The notes: generated by a model not told the origin, from the letters alone. Numbered from the stretch's first letter, positions 50,795 to 61,293 are shown. The stretch is 63,425 nucleotides of DNA from an uncultured Prochlorococcus sp. (GCA_902627335.1 CACOIV010000005.1:1-63425); one strand, 5' to 3'. A program made the numbers and translations.

Positions 50795-53689
50795 TTAAGA
50801 TAAAACCTCTTTTAAATATTTAGCAGTATAACTTGTTGGATGCTCAGCAACTGATTCTGGTGTACCTTGAACGACAACCTCACCTCCTTTATCACCTCCA
50901 TCGGGACCAAGATCAATTATCCAGTCTGAACATCTTATGACATCTAAATTATGTTCTATTACTATTACTGAATTACCTTTATCAACAAGACGCTGAATAA
51001 CATCCATCAATTTATGAACATCATAAAAACTCAAACCAGTGGTAGGTTCATCTATTAAATAAAGAGTTTTTCCCGTAGCCCTCTTAGATAATTCTGTTGC
51101 TAACTTTACTCTTTGTGCTTCCCCTCCAGATAAAGTTGGAGCTGGCTGGCCTAGTTTTACATAGCCAAGACCAACATCAACTAAAGTACTTAATCTTTCA
51201 GAAGCCTGTGGAATAGCACTAAAAGCTTCTGCCGCTTGTTCAACAGTCATCTCTAAAACATCAGAAATAGTATATCCCTTATATTTAACTTGAAGTGTTT
51301 CCCTATTAAAACGAGCTCCCTTGCATACATCGCATTGAACATAGACATCTGGAAGAAAATTCATTTCGATAATATTTACTCCTTGTCCACGGCAAGCCTC
51401 ACATCTCCCTCCTTTAACATTAAAGCTAAATTGACCAGCTTGATAACCACGAGCTTTAGCTTCTATAGACGCTGCAAAAACCTGTCGAATCGGGTCAAAG
51501 GCACCTGTATAAGTAGCAGGATTTGATCTTGGAGTTCTCCCGATTGGAGATTGATCAATAACAATAACTTTATCAATAGCCTTTATTCCTTTTAATTCCT
51601 TTAATCCTTTAGGAAAAGGAACTTTAAGTCCAAGATTATGGCTTAAAGCTGGATGTAAAAGTTCGTTAACTAAAGTACTTTTTCCGCTTCCACTTACCCC
51701 AGTAACAGAAACAAGTCGTCCCAAAGGAAACTCTACTGATATATTTTTAAGATTATTTTTATCACAGTTATTTAAAATTAAACTTTTTTTAACAGCAGTG
51801 CGACGTTCTTCTGGGGTAGGAATTTTTTTTCTTCCACTTAAGTAAGCTCCAGTAAGAGAATTATCTGCTTTTAAAACATCATCAAAAGAACCTTTAGCAA
51901 CAATTTCTCCTCCATATACACCAGCACCTGGACCAATATCCACTATATAATCAGCAGCTTTCATAGTATCTTCATCATGTTCAACAACAACTAATGTATT
52001 ACCTAAGTCTCTTAATTTTTTAAGTGTCTCTAAAAGCCTATCATTATCTCTTTGATGAAGACCGATGCTTGGTTCATCAAGAACATAAAGAACCCCTGTA
52101 AGTCCTGCTCCTATTTGTGTAGCGAGTCTTATCCTTTGAGCTTCTCCTCCCGATAGTGTCATAGCAGGTCTATCAAGAGTTAAATAATCTAACCCGACAT
52201 CAATTAAAAACCTTAACCTTAACCTTATCTCTTTTAAAACAAGCTCCCCGATTTGTTTTTGTCTATCAGATAAAACCACATTACCAGTATTGTTGAGACC
52301 CATTATTTTTTCTATATGAAACAAGGTTTCAGCAACACTAATAGAAGTTAGATCTGTTATTGAATAGGAACCAAGCTTTACAGCTAAAGCTTCTGGTCTT
52401 AATCTCCTTCCACAACAAGTCTTACAAGGAACCAACTCTAAATATTTTTCTAATTTTTGTCTCACAGACTCCCCGTTTGCTTCACTAAGTTGGCGTTCGA
52501 GAATATTCAGTATTCCTTCAAAAGGTCTTTCAAATCCTGGAGAGGAATTAAACCTGCTATCAGCTTTTATGAGAATAGGTTTATCTGATCCAAGCAATAA
52601 AACCTTTTGCTGTAATTCGTTGAGATCTTTCCATGGTGTTTTTAATTCAAAACCATATGCCTCACCGACTGAATATAGTAATGAAAAATAATATGTATTA
52701 TCTTTTTCGCTCCATGGAGCAACAGCTGCATAAACAGGCAAATTCACCTCAGGGACAACTCTTTCAAAAGTGAATTTCTTTAAAAAGCCAATACCATGAC
52801 AATCAGGGCAAGCTCCATATGGACTATTAAAAGAAAACAAGCGAGGGGATAACTCCTCAACTATTGATCCGTGTTCTGGACAAGCAAAATTTTCAGAATA
52901 TAATCTTTCTCTTACTAAAGTTGAAGGCAACTCTTCACCTTTTTTTGGAACAACTTCAACAATAGATAAGCCATCTCCTCGTTTCAATGAAGTCCTTAAT
53001 GAGTCATTTAATCTCTCCTGAATACCCTCTCTAGCTATTAACCTGTCAACCACTACTTCTATATCATGTATATGATTTTTATCTAATTCTATACTGTCTG
53101 ATAATTCTCTAACCTCACCATTTATTCTTACTCTTGCGAACCCTTCTGAAGCTAAACCGCTTAATAATTTTGCATGCGTACCTTTTTTCCCTCTCACAAC
53201 CGGGGAAAGAATCTGATACCTAGTTCCCTCAGGTAATAATAAAATTTGATCTACCATTTCATCTATCGTTTGGGGACTTATTTTTCTATCGCAATGATGA
53301 CAATGAGGTTCGCCAGCTCTTCCAAATAATAATCTTAAATAATCTTGAATTTCAGTTACAGTACCAACGGTTGAACGAGGGTTATGACTAGTTGATTTCT
53401 GATCAATTGATATAGCAGGAGATAAGCCTTCAATATTATCAACATCAGGTTTATCTACTTGGCCTAAAAATTGTCTAGCATAAGCAGATAAACTCTCTAC
53501 GTATCTTCTCTGCCCTTCAGCGAAGATTGTATCAAAAGCTAAAGAACTTTTTCCACTTCCACTTACTCCTGTAAAAACAACAAATTTATTTCTTGGTAAA
53601 GATAGGTCAATATTTTTTAAATTATGCTGTCTTGCACCTCTAATAACAATTTTATTTTCATTTAAGTTGTCATTATTTTTTCTAGGCAT
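50795..53689 (-). CDS. uvrA: UvrABC system protein A
   Basis: Damage-recognition ATPase of nucleotide excision repair, 964 residues. Two ABC ATPase halves are present: Walker A GVSGSGKSSLAFD and GVSGSGKSTLVNE, signatures LSGGEAQRI and LSGGEAQRV, and Walker B with LDEPSIGLHQRD and IDEPTTGLSFYD. The zinc sites are CPDCHGIG and CEACRGQG ... CDVCKGAR. The 53 bases to recN hold no obvious LexA site. Confidence 0.97.
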   Translation of the reverse strand: MPRKNNDNLNENKIVIRGARQHNLKNIDLSLPRNKFVVFTGVSGSGKSSLAFDTIFAEGQRRYVESLSAYARQFLGQVDKPDVDNIEGLSPAISIDQKSTSHNPRSTVGTVTEIQDYLRLLFGRAGEPHCHHCDRKISPQTIDEMVDQILLLPEGTRYQILSPVVRGKKGTHAKLLSGLASEGFARVRINGEVRELSDSIELDKNHIHDIEVVVDRLIAREGIQERLNDSLRTSLKRGDGLSIVEVVPKKGEELPSTLVRERLYSENFACPEHGSIVEELSPRLFSFNSPYGACPDCHGIGFLKKFTFERVVPEVNLPVYAAVAPWSEKDNTYYFSLLYSVGEAYGFELKTPWKDLNELQQKVLLLGSDKPILIKADSRFNSSPGFERPFEGILNILERQLSEANGESVRQKLEKYLELVPCKTCCGRRLRPEALAVKLGSYSITDLTSISVAETLFHIEKIMGLNNTGNVVLSDRQKQIGELVLKEIRLRLRFLIDVGLDYLTLDRPAMTLSGGEAQRIRLATQIGAGLTGVLYVLDEPSIGLHQRDNDRLLETLKKLRDLGNTLVVVEHDEDTMKAADYIVDIGPGAGVYGGEIVAKGSFDDVLKADNSLTGAYLSGRKKIPTPEERRTAVKKSLILNNCDKNNLKNISVEFPLGRLVSVTGVSGSGKSTLVNELLHPALSHNLGLKVPFPKGLKELKGIKAIDKVIVIDQSPIGRTPRSNPATYTGAFDPIRQVFAASIEAKARGYQAGQFSFNVKGGRCEACRGQGVNIIEMNFLPDVYVQCDVCKGARFNRETLQVKYKGYTISDVLEMTVEQAAEAFSAIPQASERLSTLVDVGLGYVKLGQPAPTLSGGEAQRVKLATELSKRATGKTLYLIDEPTTGLSFYDVHKLMDVIQRLVDKGNSVIVIEHNLDVIRCSDWIIDLGPDGGDKGGEVVVQGTPESVAEHPTSYTAKYLKEVLS

Positions 53690-53742
53690 TTAAAAATATT
53701 TATTTTAAAAAGTGATTTCTTATTATAGTAAAACTTTTTAAA

Positions 53743-55431
53743 TTAAGCGGCTGCTTTATCTATAAGTGTTAGAGCATAATCACTTGCTTCCTCGAATCCC
53801 CCACCAATTAATTCCGCTATCTCGCTTTGCCTCTCTTTTTTTGTTTTTAATTTAGATAATGAAGTACAAGTAAAACCATTCTTAATATTCTTTTGTACTT
53901 TAAAATGGACATTAGCAGATGCAGCCAACAAAGGATGATGAGTTATACACAAAACCTGTCTTTTAGAGGAAATATTTTTCATTAATCTAATTAAAGCCAA
54001 TAATGATTTACCACTTAATCCATTATCAATTTCATCAAAAAACAAAGTGCTAGAAATATTAGAAATTTGAGATTTTAATGCTAATAGAAATCTAGACATT
54101 TCTCCTCCAGATATAACTTGGGACAAGGGAGCCAAAGATTGATCTGGATTTGCAGAAAAAAGAAATTTTACCTCGTCAGATCCATTACAGGAATTTTCTG
54201 TAGATTTGAAGTCAATTTTAAATATTGAATTTTGCAATCCCAAATCAGTAAACAAAGAATTCACCGAAGCCTCTAAGCTCCCTGCAACCTTTTTCCTTTT
54301 CTCAGATTGGATCCTAAATAGATCGATCAGTTTACTATTTGACACTCTTAAATTATCTTTTAATTGATTTATCTCATCTTCTTTATAGTTAAAATCTCCA
54401 AGATTTCGAAGCTCATTTCTTTTTTTTATCAACTCAGATAAATTCATTGAAAAACTTTTTTCAACTTTTTGTAATTCAAAAATTCTTTGTTGAATAATAT
54501 TTAAGTTATTATCGTCATTATCAATCTCATACAAGTATTCATTTAAAGACAGTTTGAAATTCTCTATTTGTGACTCAATAGAAATTATTTGATCATAAAA
54601 ATTATTTGCATTTTGATCATATTGAATAACTTTTTTTATAAATTTAATAATTTCACCTATATATGAAATTATGGTATTTGTTTCATAATTTGAATTATCT
54701 ATTAATGATAAAGAATCTGTAATTAATTTTTTTAATTCAAAATTATTAGCAAGTTTGATTTGCTTTATTTTGAGTAATTCAATTTCATTTACATCATTTA
54801 AATTAGAATTCTCAAGAACTTTAAGCATCTTTGAAGAGTTATTAAAATTATCTTTATCTTTCTCTAATTTAAGTAATTTTAAATCAAGTTGATCTTCAAT
54901 CTCTTTACATTTTCGCCATAAAGTTTTAACTTTTGAATTTATTTCTTTTAATGCCTCATTACCAAATCCATCGATAATTGACATAAGATGATCTTTTGAT
55001 GCAAACAAAAAAGCATCTGATTGTCCTGCAAAGTCTAGAAGTATATTGCCCAGGGATTCTAGACATTTCCTTTTTAAAGAAATCTGATTTAAATAAAACT
55101 TACTAATGATTTTTGAATTTTTAACAACACTTCTACGTTCAATATTTAACTCATCAGCGTTTTTAATACTTGGAGAAATATTATTATTTTCAAGCCAATC
55201 TCTCACACTAGGAGTTAAATCGAATCTGGCTTGAATTAAACATTCCGTTTTCCCTGGACGAATTAAGTGATTTAGAGGTATATTAGTTCCACCAAATAAT
55301 GAATTTAAAGAATCCAGTATCAAAGACTTACCTGATCCTGATTCACCCGTAAAAACATTTAACCCTTTTTCAAAATTAATTTCTATAATCTCAATCAGGG
55401 CTACATTTTGTAATTTTAATCTCTTTAACAC
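53743..55431 (-). CDS. recN: DNA repair protein RecN
   Basis: An SMC-like ATPase of double-strand break repair, 562 residues. Walker A is GESGSGKSLILDSL near the start, the signature is VISGGEMSRFLLAL and Walker B is LFFDEIDNGLSGKSL. The middle is a long coiled coil. Family members are commonly LexA-controlled, but I see no cyanobacterial-type LexA box in 55432-55502; the direct repeat TACACAAAA (55445-55453, 55469-55477) is there instead. Paired with uvrA. Confidence 0.94.
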   Translation of the reverse strand: MLKRLKLQNVALIEIIEINFEKGLNVFTGESGSGKSLILDSLNSLFGGTNIPLNHLIRPGKTECLIQARFDLTPSVRDWLENNNISPSIKNADELNIERRSVVKNSKIISKFYLNQISLKRKCLESLGNILLDFAGQSDAFLFASKDHLMSIIDGFGNEALKEINSKVKTLWRKCKEIEDQLDLKLLKLEKDKDNFNNSSKMLKVLENSNLNDVNEIELLKIKQIKLANNFELKKLITDSLSLIDNSNYETNTIISYIGEIIKFIKKVIQYDQNANNFYDQIISIESQIENFKLSLNEYLYEIDNDDNNLNIIQQRIFELQKVEKSFSMNLSELIKKRNELRNLGDFNYKEDEINQLKDNLRVSNSKLIDLFRIQSEKRKKVAGSLEASVNSLFTDLGLQNSIFKIDFKSTENSCNGSDEVKFLFSANPDQSLAPLSQVISGGEMSRFLLALKSQISNISSTLFFDEIDNGLSGKSLLALIRLMKNISSKRQVLCITHHPLLAASANVHFKVQKNIKNGFTCTSLSKLKTKKERQSEIAELIGGGFEEASDYALTLIDKAAA

Positions 55432-55502
55432 AATGATTTTTCTCTACACAAAAAAATTAGCCTCTTTTTACACAAAATAAAAGGTATTCAAAATATATAG
55501 TC

Positions 55503-57356
55503 ATGAAAGAGGATTTTAAAGATTTTATAGAAGCATCGGGATTACTGGAATATGATCCAGTAACCATATCGAAAATATATAGAAAAAATCCACAAAGACT
55601 CTTAAAACGTTTATGGCAAACTTTAATTCCTATCTTTTCTTATATAATTTCAGTTTGTTGGGATAAAATTACTGGTTCATTAAAAAATAAGCAGCAGGCA
55701 AGATTTAGAGCTAAACAACTTACGAATTTATTAGTAGAGCTTGGTCCTGCTTTTGTAAAAGCCGGGCAAGCACTATCAACAAGACCAGATATTATTCCTG
55801 TTGTACTTTTAGAAGAATTGTCACAACTTCAAGATCAACTTCCAGGTTTTGATGGAGATGAAGCAATGGAGTTAATAGAAAAAGACTTAAATAAAGAAAT
55901 TGATGAAATATTTTTAAAAATAGATAAAAATCCTATTTCTGCCGCATCCTTAGGACAAGTTCATAAAGCAATACTAAAAAATGGAAATACTGTTGCTGTC
56001 AAAGTTCAACGCCCTGGGCTTAGAGAACAAATTACTCTTGATCTTTACATTGTAAGAAATATAGCTCTTTGGTTAAAAAATAATATTGGACTAATCAGAA
56101 GTGATTTAGTGGCATTAATAGATGAACTAGGTAAAAGGGTCTTTGAAGAAATGGATTATATAAACGAAGCAGATAATGCTGAAAAATTTAGAATAATGCA
56201 TGAACAAAATATAAAAATTGCAGTCCCAAAAATTTATCAAGAATTTACTTCAAGAAGAGTTTTAACAATGGAATGGATTGATGGTACAAAATTAACAAAT
56301 CTTGAGGATGTAAAGAAGTTAGGAATTGATCCTGATGAAATGATAGAAATTGGAGTTCAATGCAGCCTCGAACAACTTTTAGAACATGGCTTTTTTCATG
56401 CAGATCCTCACCCAGGAAATCTACTAGCATTAGAAGACGGGAGGCTATGTTATTTAGATTTTGGAATGATGAGTGAAGTATCTAGAGATTCAAGGTCTGG
56501 TCTTATACAAGCTGTTGTGCACTTAGTTAATAAAAATTTTGACAAGTTATCTCATGATTTTGTTAAATTAGGCTTTCTCTCTAAAGAAGTTAACTTAGAA
56601 CCAATAGTACCTGCTTTTCAAGATGTATTTATAAACGCAATAGAATTAGGTGTTTCAAAAATGGATTTTAAAAGTGTTACTGATGATATGTCGGGAGTAA
56701 TGTACAAATTTCCTTTCAAGTTACCCCCTTATTACGCATTAATAATAAGATCATTGATTACTTTAGAAGGTATTGCCCTTAGTGTTGATCCAGATTTTAA
56801 AATACTTGGTGCTGCTTACCCATATTTCGCAAGAAGATTAATGGAGGATCCTGATCCTCAACTTAGAGAAAGTCTCAAAGAAATGCTTTTTGACAACAGC
56901 CAATTTAAATGGGATAGATTAGAGGATTTACTCTCAAATGCCGCCAAGCAAACTGATCTTGATTTAGAAAAACTTTTAGATGAAGTAATAGATTTATTAT
57001 TTTCTCCAAAGGGAGGTTTTTTAAGAAATGAAATCATTGATGGTTTAACAAATCAAATAGATATGTTTAATTGGAAATTCATCAAAAATGTAAATCATTA
57101 TTTACCTAAGTCATTAAAAATAAATATTAATTACCAAGAAGACATGAGCGACATTATTTTTTCAATTAAACCTTTTACAAAATTTTTCAATGTTTTACAA
57201 AAGGTACCTGGATACTCAAATGAATTATTTTTCAAAAAAATTCCCCGTTTGCTTAATGACCCCTACACTAAAGAAATGAGTTTAAAAATTGCTCAAAGAG
57301 TTACAGAAAAAAGTGTAGTTCGATTAGTAAAAATTGCTGCTGGATCTGCTATTTAG
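55503..57356 (+). CDS. ABC1/AarF/UbiB family atypical kinase-like protein
   Basis: A 617-residue protein of the ABC1K group, whose members act in prenylquinone (plastoquinone, tocopherol) metabolism in cyanobacteria and chloroplasts. The markers are KAGQALSTRPDIIP, SAASLGQVHKA (the Ala-rich replacement for the usual glycine loop), HADPHPGN and CYLDFGMMSE. A C-terminal region of about 200 residues follows. Substrate unknown. Divergent from recN by 71 bases; a single base separates it from the next ORF. Confidence 0.9.
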   Translation: MKEDFKDFIEASGLLEYDPVTISKIYRKNPQRLLKRLWQTLIPIFSYIISVCWDKITGSLKNKQQARFRAKQLTNLLVELGPAFVKAGQALSTRPDIIPVVLLEELSQLQDQLPGFDGDEAMELIEKDLNKEIDEIFLKIDKNPISAASLGQVHKAILKNGNTVAVKVQRPGLREQITLDLYIVRNIALWLKNNIGLIRSDLVALIDELGKRVFEEMDYINEADNAEKFRIMHEQNIKIAVPKIYQEFTSRRVLTMEWIDGTKLTNLEDVKKLGIDPDEMIEIGVQCSLEQLLEHGFFHADPHPGNLLALEDGRLCYLDFGMMSEVSRDSRSGLIQAVVHLVNKNFDKLSHDFVKLGFLSKEVNLEPIVPAFQDVFINAIELGVSKMDFKSVTDDMSGVMYKFPFKLPPYYALIIRSLITLEGIALSVDPDFKILGAAYPYFARRLMEDPDPQLRESLKEMLFDNSQFKWDRLEDLLSNAAKQTDLDLEKLLDEVIDLLFSPKGGFLRNEIIDGLTNQIDMFNWKFIKNVNHYLPKSLKININYQEDMSDIIFSIKPFTKFFNVLQKVPGYSNELFFKKIPRLLNDPYTKEMSLKIAQRVTEKSVVRLVKIAAGSAI

Positions 57357-57357
57357 A

Positions 57358-57930
57358 ATGAATATTATTAAATTTTATTATAAAAAATTTATTATTCTAA
57401 TATTTATTTGTTTATCAATTTTTCCTGCTGATAAAGTAAAAAGCGCTGAAGAAATAAAAATAATTTATAGTGTTTTTTCAAGAACGATAAATGTTAAAGA
57501 ACTAAAAGAATTTGCTCTTTACGGAGATGCTGATAAAAACCTAAGAAGACTTTTAAAACTAACCAATGCTAAAAATGATGATATTAAAGAAATTCTGGGA
57601 AAAGAATTCCAGATTCCACTTTCAATAGCAAGCAAATTAATGTATTCAGAAATCGGAAACGTAATTCTAACTAGATTATCAAAAATAATTCATCCTCCAA
57701 ATGCAAGAGACGAAAAGACTGCGGTGTTAGCTTTAAGGTCAAGTGTTATCAAAGGGATTGATATTGGGGAAGGGAAAATTAATACTATAAATTTCTTTGA
57801 AGGTTATCCTACAAAAAAAGTTATTTTAAATGTTAATGCTTTGAGTAAAATCATGAATAAAGTAGAATCAATTGCTGAATTACTAGAATTTTTTACAAAC
57901 TCACCTCTTAAAAAAATTAAAACAGATTAA
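57358..57930 (+). CDS. Secreted DUF1400 protein without a hydrolase domain
   Basis: A 190-residue protein. The first about 30 residues form a signal peptide (basic FYYKK, then hydrophobic [12 protein letters not shown], with a likely cleavage after KSA). The mature part has the DUF1400 pattern ([40 protein letters not shown]). DUF1400 is best known as the N-terminal module of cyanobacterial alpha/beta hydrolases; the hydrolase part is absent here. I start at ATG 57358. An in-frame ATG at 57334 overlaps the kinase-like gene and adds 8 unlikely residues. Confidence 0.8.
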   Translation: MNIIKFYYKKFIILIFICLSIFPADKVKSAEEIKIIYSVFSRTINVKELKEFALYGDADKNLRRLLKLTNAKNDDIKEILGKEFQIPLSIASKLMYSEIGNVILTRLSKIIHPPNARDEKTAVLALRSSVIKGIDIGEGKINTINFFEGYPTKKVILNVNALSKIMNKVESIAELLEFFTNSPLKKIKTD

Positions 57931-57937
57931 TCTAATT

Positions 57938-59038
57938 ATGGTTCTTAAATTTATCAAAAAAAAATTAAAGCTAAATTATCGAAAGAAAAAATGGCCTGGA
58001 TTAATTGAAGCCTACAGACAGTATTTACCTGTCAATTCAAAAACACCAATAGTTTCTCTTCAAGAAGGTAATACTCCATTAATTCTAAGTGAAAAACTGA
58101 GTGAAATTATTGGAAATAATACGAAAGTATTCTTAAAGTATGACGGATTAAATCCCACAGGTTCCTTTAAGGATAGGGGAATGACAATGGCAATAAGCAA
58201 AGCGAAAGAAGAGGGTTGTGAAGCAGTAATTTGTGCAAGTACAGGTAATACTTCTGCTGCTGCTGCTGCCTATGCAGCAAAAGGAGGTATAAAGTCTTTT
58301 GTATTAATACCTGATGGCTTTGTAGCTCAAGGAAAATTAGCACAAGCATTAATGTATGGAGCAGAGGTGATTTCTATAAAAGACAACTTCGATAAGGCAT
58401 TAGAAATTGTTAGAGAATTATCAGAACAATTTCCTATTACTTTGGTAAATTCGGTAAATCCCTATCGAATTGAAGGCCAAAAGACAGCTGCCTTTGAAAT
58501 TGTAGATGATTTAAAATACTCTCCTGACTGGTTATGCATTCCCATGGGAAATGCAGGTAATATTACAGCTTACTGGAAAGGATTTAAAGAGTACTCTCAA
58601 AAAAACAAAACTTTACTCCTCCCTAAAATGATGGGTTTTCAATCTTCAGGTTCAGCTCCACTTGTCGAGAACATCATTGTTACAAACCCAAATACTATTG
58701 CCACCGCAATTCGAATAGGAAATCCAGTAAATAGAGAAAAAGCTAAATTAGTAAAAAAAGAAAGCAAAGGAGACTTTCAATCTGTTACGGATACTGAAAT
58801 AATTGCTGCTTATAAAATACTTGCTTCCGAAGGTGTGTTTTGCGAACCAGCCAGTGCTGCATCAGTTGCTGGACTAATAAAAAATAAAAATAGAATCAAA
58901 AAAGACTCAACCATTGTTTGCGTATTAACTGGCAATGGATTAAAGGACCCAGACTGTGCAATTAAAAATAACGATGCCATTTTTACTAAAAATATTGAGC
59001 CTGATATCAAAGATATCTCAAAACAACTTGGTTTCTAA
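57938..59038 (+). CDS. thrC: Threonine synthase
   Basis: A PLP enzyme, 366 residues, converting phosphohomoserine to threonine. The PLP lysine is K78 in [11 protein letters not shown], with phosphate-binding [18 protein letters not shown] and [10 protein letters not shown] at the end, typical of ThrC. It is 7 bases after the DUF1400 gene and precedes the putative origin region. It is the last gene before dnaN, as in sequenced Prochlorococcus genomes, where numbering begins at dnaN. Confidence 0.95.
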   Translation: MVLKFIKKKLKLNYRKKKWPGLIEAYRQYLPVNSKTPIVSLQEGNTPLILSEKLSEIIGNNTKVFLKYDGLNPTGSFKDRGMTMAISKAKEEGCEAVICASTGNTSAAAAAYAAKGGIKSFVLIPDGFVAQGKLAQALMYGAEVISIKDNFDKALEIVRELSEQFPITLVNSVNPYRIEGQKTAAFEIVDDLKYSPDWLCIPMGNAGNITAYWKGFKEYSQKNKTLLLPKMMGFQSSGSAPLVENIIVTNPNTIATAIRIGNPVNREKAKLVKKESKGDFQSVTDTEIIAAYKILASEGVFCEPASAASVAGLIKNKNRIKKDSTIVCVLTGNGLKDPDCAIKNNDAIFTKNIEPDIKDISKQLGF

Positions 59039-59060
59039 ACAAACCAATCAAAAAAGTGCA

Positions 59061-59069
59061 TGTGGAAAA
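59061..59069 (-). promoter_or_regulatory. DnaA box, exact
   Basis: TGTGGAAAA on plus, i.e. TTTTCCACA on minus. Opposite orientation to the second box, which faces it across the A/T-rich core. Confidence 0.65.
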
Positions 59070-59180
59070 GTAATAAGATTTGAGTTAAATCTGTGAAAAA
59101 CTTTAATAAAAAAGTTGAGTTTTGTTAATTTCTTTTATTAATTAATTCATAATTAAAAAATTTTTCCCATTACTAAAAAT

Positions 59181-59189
59181 TTTTCCACA
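59181..59189 (+). promoter_or_regulatory. DnaA box, exact
   Basis: TTTTCCACA on plus, 111 bases after the first exact box and on the far side of the A/T-rich core. Confidence 0.65.
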
Positions 59190-59381
59190 TCCTAATAAAG
59201 ATTTTTATTTGTCTAGTAAAGAATTTTCATGGTTTTCCTCAAATTCCACAGTCCCTACTACTACTAATTTTTTTAATTTAATACTATAAATAATATTCTT
59301 TAGTTATTACAAAATCTAAATAAAAAAGGAATGGAATTACTTAAAAGAAGCATTATTATGTGTTTATAAATATTTTTTTTA

Positions 59382-60545
59382 ATGGATATTGTCTGTAAAC
59401 AAAGCGAGTTAAATAATGCTATTCAGCTTGTTAGTAAAGCTGTAGCTTCAAGACCAACACATCCTATTTTGTCTAACCTGTTAGTTACAGCTGATGAAGT
59501 AACAAATAAAATTAGTTTAACGGGATTTGATTTGAATCTAGGGATTCAAACCTCTTTTGATGCCACCGTCTCTCAAAGTGGTGCTATTACAATACCTTCT
59601 AGATTATTATCAGAAATTGTTTCTAAATTACCTAATGAATCTCCCGTTTCATTAACTGTTGAAGAATTATCAGATAATATTCTTTTGAAAAGTGAAAGAG
59701 GATCTTTTAATATCAAAGGAATACCTTCTGATGACTATCCTAAGTTGCCTTTTGTCGAAAGTGGTACTTCTCTAGAAATAGATCCTTCGTCATTTTTAAA
59801 AGCTTTAAAAATGACTATTTTCTCAAGTAGTAACGATGAATCTAAGCAATTATTAACAGGTGTTAATTTTAAATTTAAAAAAAGTATTTTAGAATCAGCA
59901 GCAACAGACGGCCATAGATTAGCAGTAATATTAAATAATGATCAAAATTTAAATCTTCAGGATAATAATGATGAATTGAAAGATAGTGATTTTAATTTAT
60001 CTGTGACAATTCCAACTAGATCATTAAGGGAAATTGAAAAACTTGTGAGTTTTAAATCTCATGAAAACTCAATAAAACTTTTTTATGATAAAGGTCAAGT
60101 GGTTTTTATTTCTGCGAATCAAATTATTACTACTAGAACTCTTGAAGGTACTTATCCAAATTATTCACAATTAATTCCAGATTCTTTTTCAAAAGTATTT
60201 AAATTCAATAAAAATTCTTTTATTGAATCTCTTGAGAGAATTGCTGTTTTAGCAGACCAACAAAGTAGCGTCGTGAAAATAAATTTGAATGATGATAGAT
60301 ATGCTGCAATAAGTGCAGATGCTCAAGATATTGGTAATGCAGAGGAGTTATTACCAGTTACATATTCTGGTGAGAAATTAGAAATTGCTTTTAACGTTAA
60401 ATATCTGTTAGAGGGATTAAGGGTTATATCTTCTGAGAATGTTCTTTTAAAATGCAATCTTTCAACTACTCCAGCCGTTCTAGTTCCAGACGATAATATT
60501 ACATCTTTTACCTACTTGGTAATGCCTGTACAGATTAGATCATAG
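59382..60545 (+). CDS. dnaN: DNA polymerase III beta subunit (sliding clamp)
   Basis: The processivity clamp, 387 residues in three repeats of the clamp fold. The N-terminus (NAIQLVSKAVASRPTHPILS) and C-terminus (SFTYLVMPVQIRS) are typical, as is the middle-domain TDGHRLAVI block. It is the first gene on the right side of the putative origin and is transcribed away from it. The next gene starts one base after its stop. Confidence 0.97.
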   Translation: MDIVCKQSELNNAIQLVSKAVASRPTHPILSNLLVTADEVTNKISLTGFDLNLGIQTSFDATVSQSGAITIPSRLLSEIVSKLPNESPVSLTVEELSDNILLKSERGSFNIKGIPSDDYPKLPFVESGTSLEIDPSSFLKALKMTIFSSSNDESKQLLTGVNFKFKKSILESAATDGHRLAVILNNDQNLNLQDNNDELKDSDFNLSVTIPTRSLREIEKLVSFKSHENSIKLFYDKGQVVFISANQIITTRTLEGTYPNYSQLIPDSFSKVFKFNKNSFIESLERIAVLADQQSSVVKINLNDDRYAAISADAQDIGNAEELLPVTYSGEKLEIAFNVKYLLEGLRVISSENVLLKCNLSTTPAVLVPDDNITSFTYLVMPVQIRS

Positions 60546-60546
60546 T

Positions 60547-61290
60547 TTGAAATTACCTAAAGAATATTTATTAAGCGATTTATTGAGTCATAATGTTAGA
60601 GGAGGGATGACATTATCTTATGGTGTTGGTGAAATTGTTTGGATGCATCCTCCTGTACATAGAATATTAGGATGGTCGAGTAAACCTTCAAATTTTAATT
60701 TGCAAAGAAATGTTTGGAGATTAAATCAAATAAGTCAGATTGTTAATAATGAAATTTTTGTAAAAGGTGAACCTGCTATTTCTGATTTATCTGTACTAAC
60801 TAGATTTCCAAATCTGTTATTTGCAAAGTTAATTAATAGTAATGGTTTAAAAATTGGAATAATAGCGGATTTTGTTTTTGAATTCAAAACTGGACAAATC
60901 AAGTATTATTTAATTTCAAGATCAAATCCAAAAATACCCGGTTCTAGTAGATGGAAATTAGATATTCGAAGTATTCTTGATCAACAACCTGGTTTGGTTT
61001 TTTGTTCAAATAAAAGTTTGAATGATTTCCCTCTTTTGAAATCAAGTCTTAAAAATGAGGTATTTAAAAAAGGTAAGGTGTTTATTAACAGATTTGATGA
61101 AATGAAAAATATTGCAACTACTAAACTTGAAAATTGGCTTGAAGATGAAGATTATTTAAATGAAAATGAAGAAATTTCAGTAAAAGATATTCCAAATAAA
61201 TCAATTTACAAAGAAGATAAAAATTTCTATTCTGATAATATAAATTTTAAATCCTCCAATAAAAAAAAAGATGATGATCCTTGGATTTAG
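60547..61290 (+). CDS. PRC-barrel-like conserved protein
   Basis: A 247-residue protein conserved after dnaN in marine cyanobacteria. Residues about 88-150 have the PRC-barrel look (FPNLLFAKLINSNGLKIGI, then a strand and IKYYLISRSNP), a fold also found in the reaction-centre H subunit and RimM. The C-terminal part is acidic and probably disordered, ending KKKDDDPWI. The start is TTG at 60547. Function unknown; it may be part of the dnaN operon. Confidence 0.75.
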   Translation: MKLPKEYLLSDLLSHNVRGGMTLSYGVGEIVWMHPPVHRILGWSSKPSNFNLQRNVWRLNQISQIVNNEIFVKGEPAISDLSVLTRFPNLLFAKLINSNGLKIGIIADFVFEFKTGQIKYYLISRSNPKIPGSSRWKLDIRSILDQQPGLVFCSNKSLNDFPLLKSSLKNEVFKKGKVFINRFDEMKNIATTKLENWLEDEDYLNENEEISVKDIPNKSIYKEDKNFYSDNINFKSSNKKKDDDPWI

Positions 61291-61293
61291 ATA

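Larger units (their letters stand above)
59039..59381. other. Putative origin of replication (oriC) between thrC and dnaN
   Basis: The longest gene-free stretch in the window, 343 bases. It has two exact copies of the cyanobacterial-type DnaA box TTTTCCACA: reverse at 59061-59069 and forward at 59181-59189. Degenerate relatives are at 59092-59100 (TGTGAAAAA) and 59242-59250 (AATTCCACA). Between the exact boxes an almost pure A/T stretch (about 59128-59165) could be the unwinding element. No gene or tRNA was seen here. Dependence on DnaA varies in cyanobacteria, so function is inferred. Confidence 0.75.

Noticed and set aside
55432..55502. LexA box for recN or uvrA
   Set aside because: I see no cyanobacterial-type AGTAC-spaced-GTACT site in the upstream regions of recN or uvrA.
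57334..57357. Earlier ATG for the DUF1400 gene
   Set aside because: Overlaps the kinase-like gene by 23 bases and spoils the signal-peptide start; the ATG at 57358 is better.
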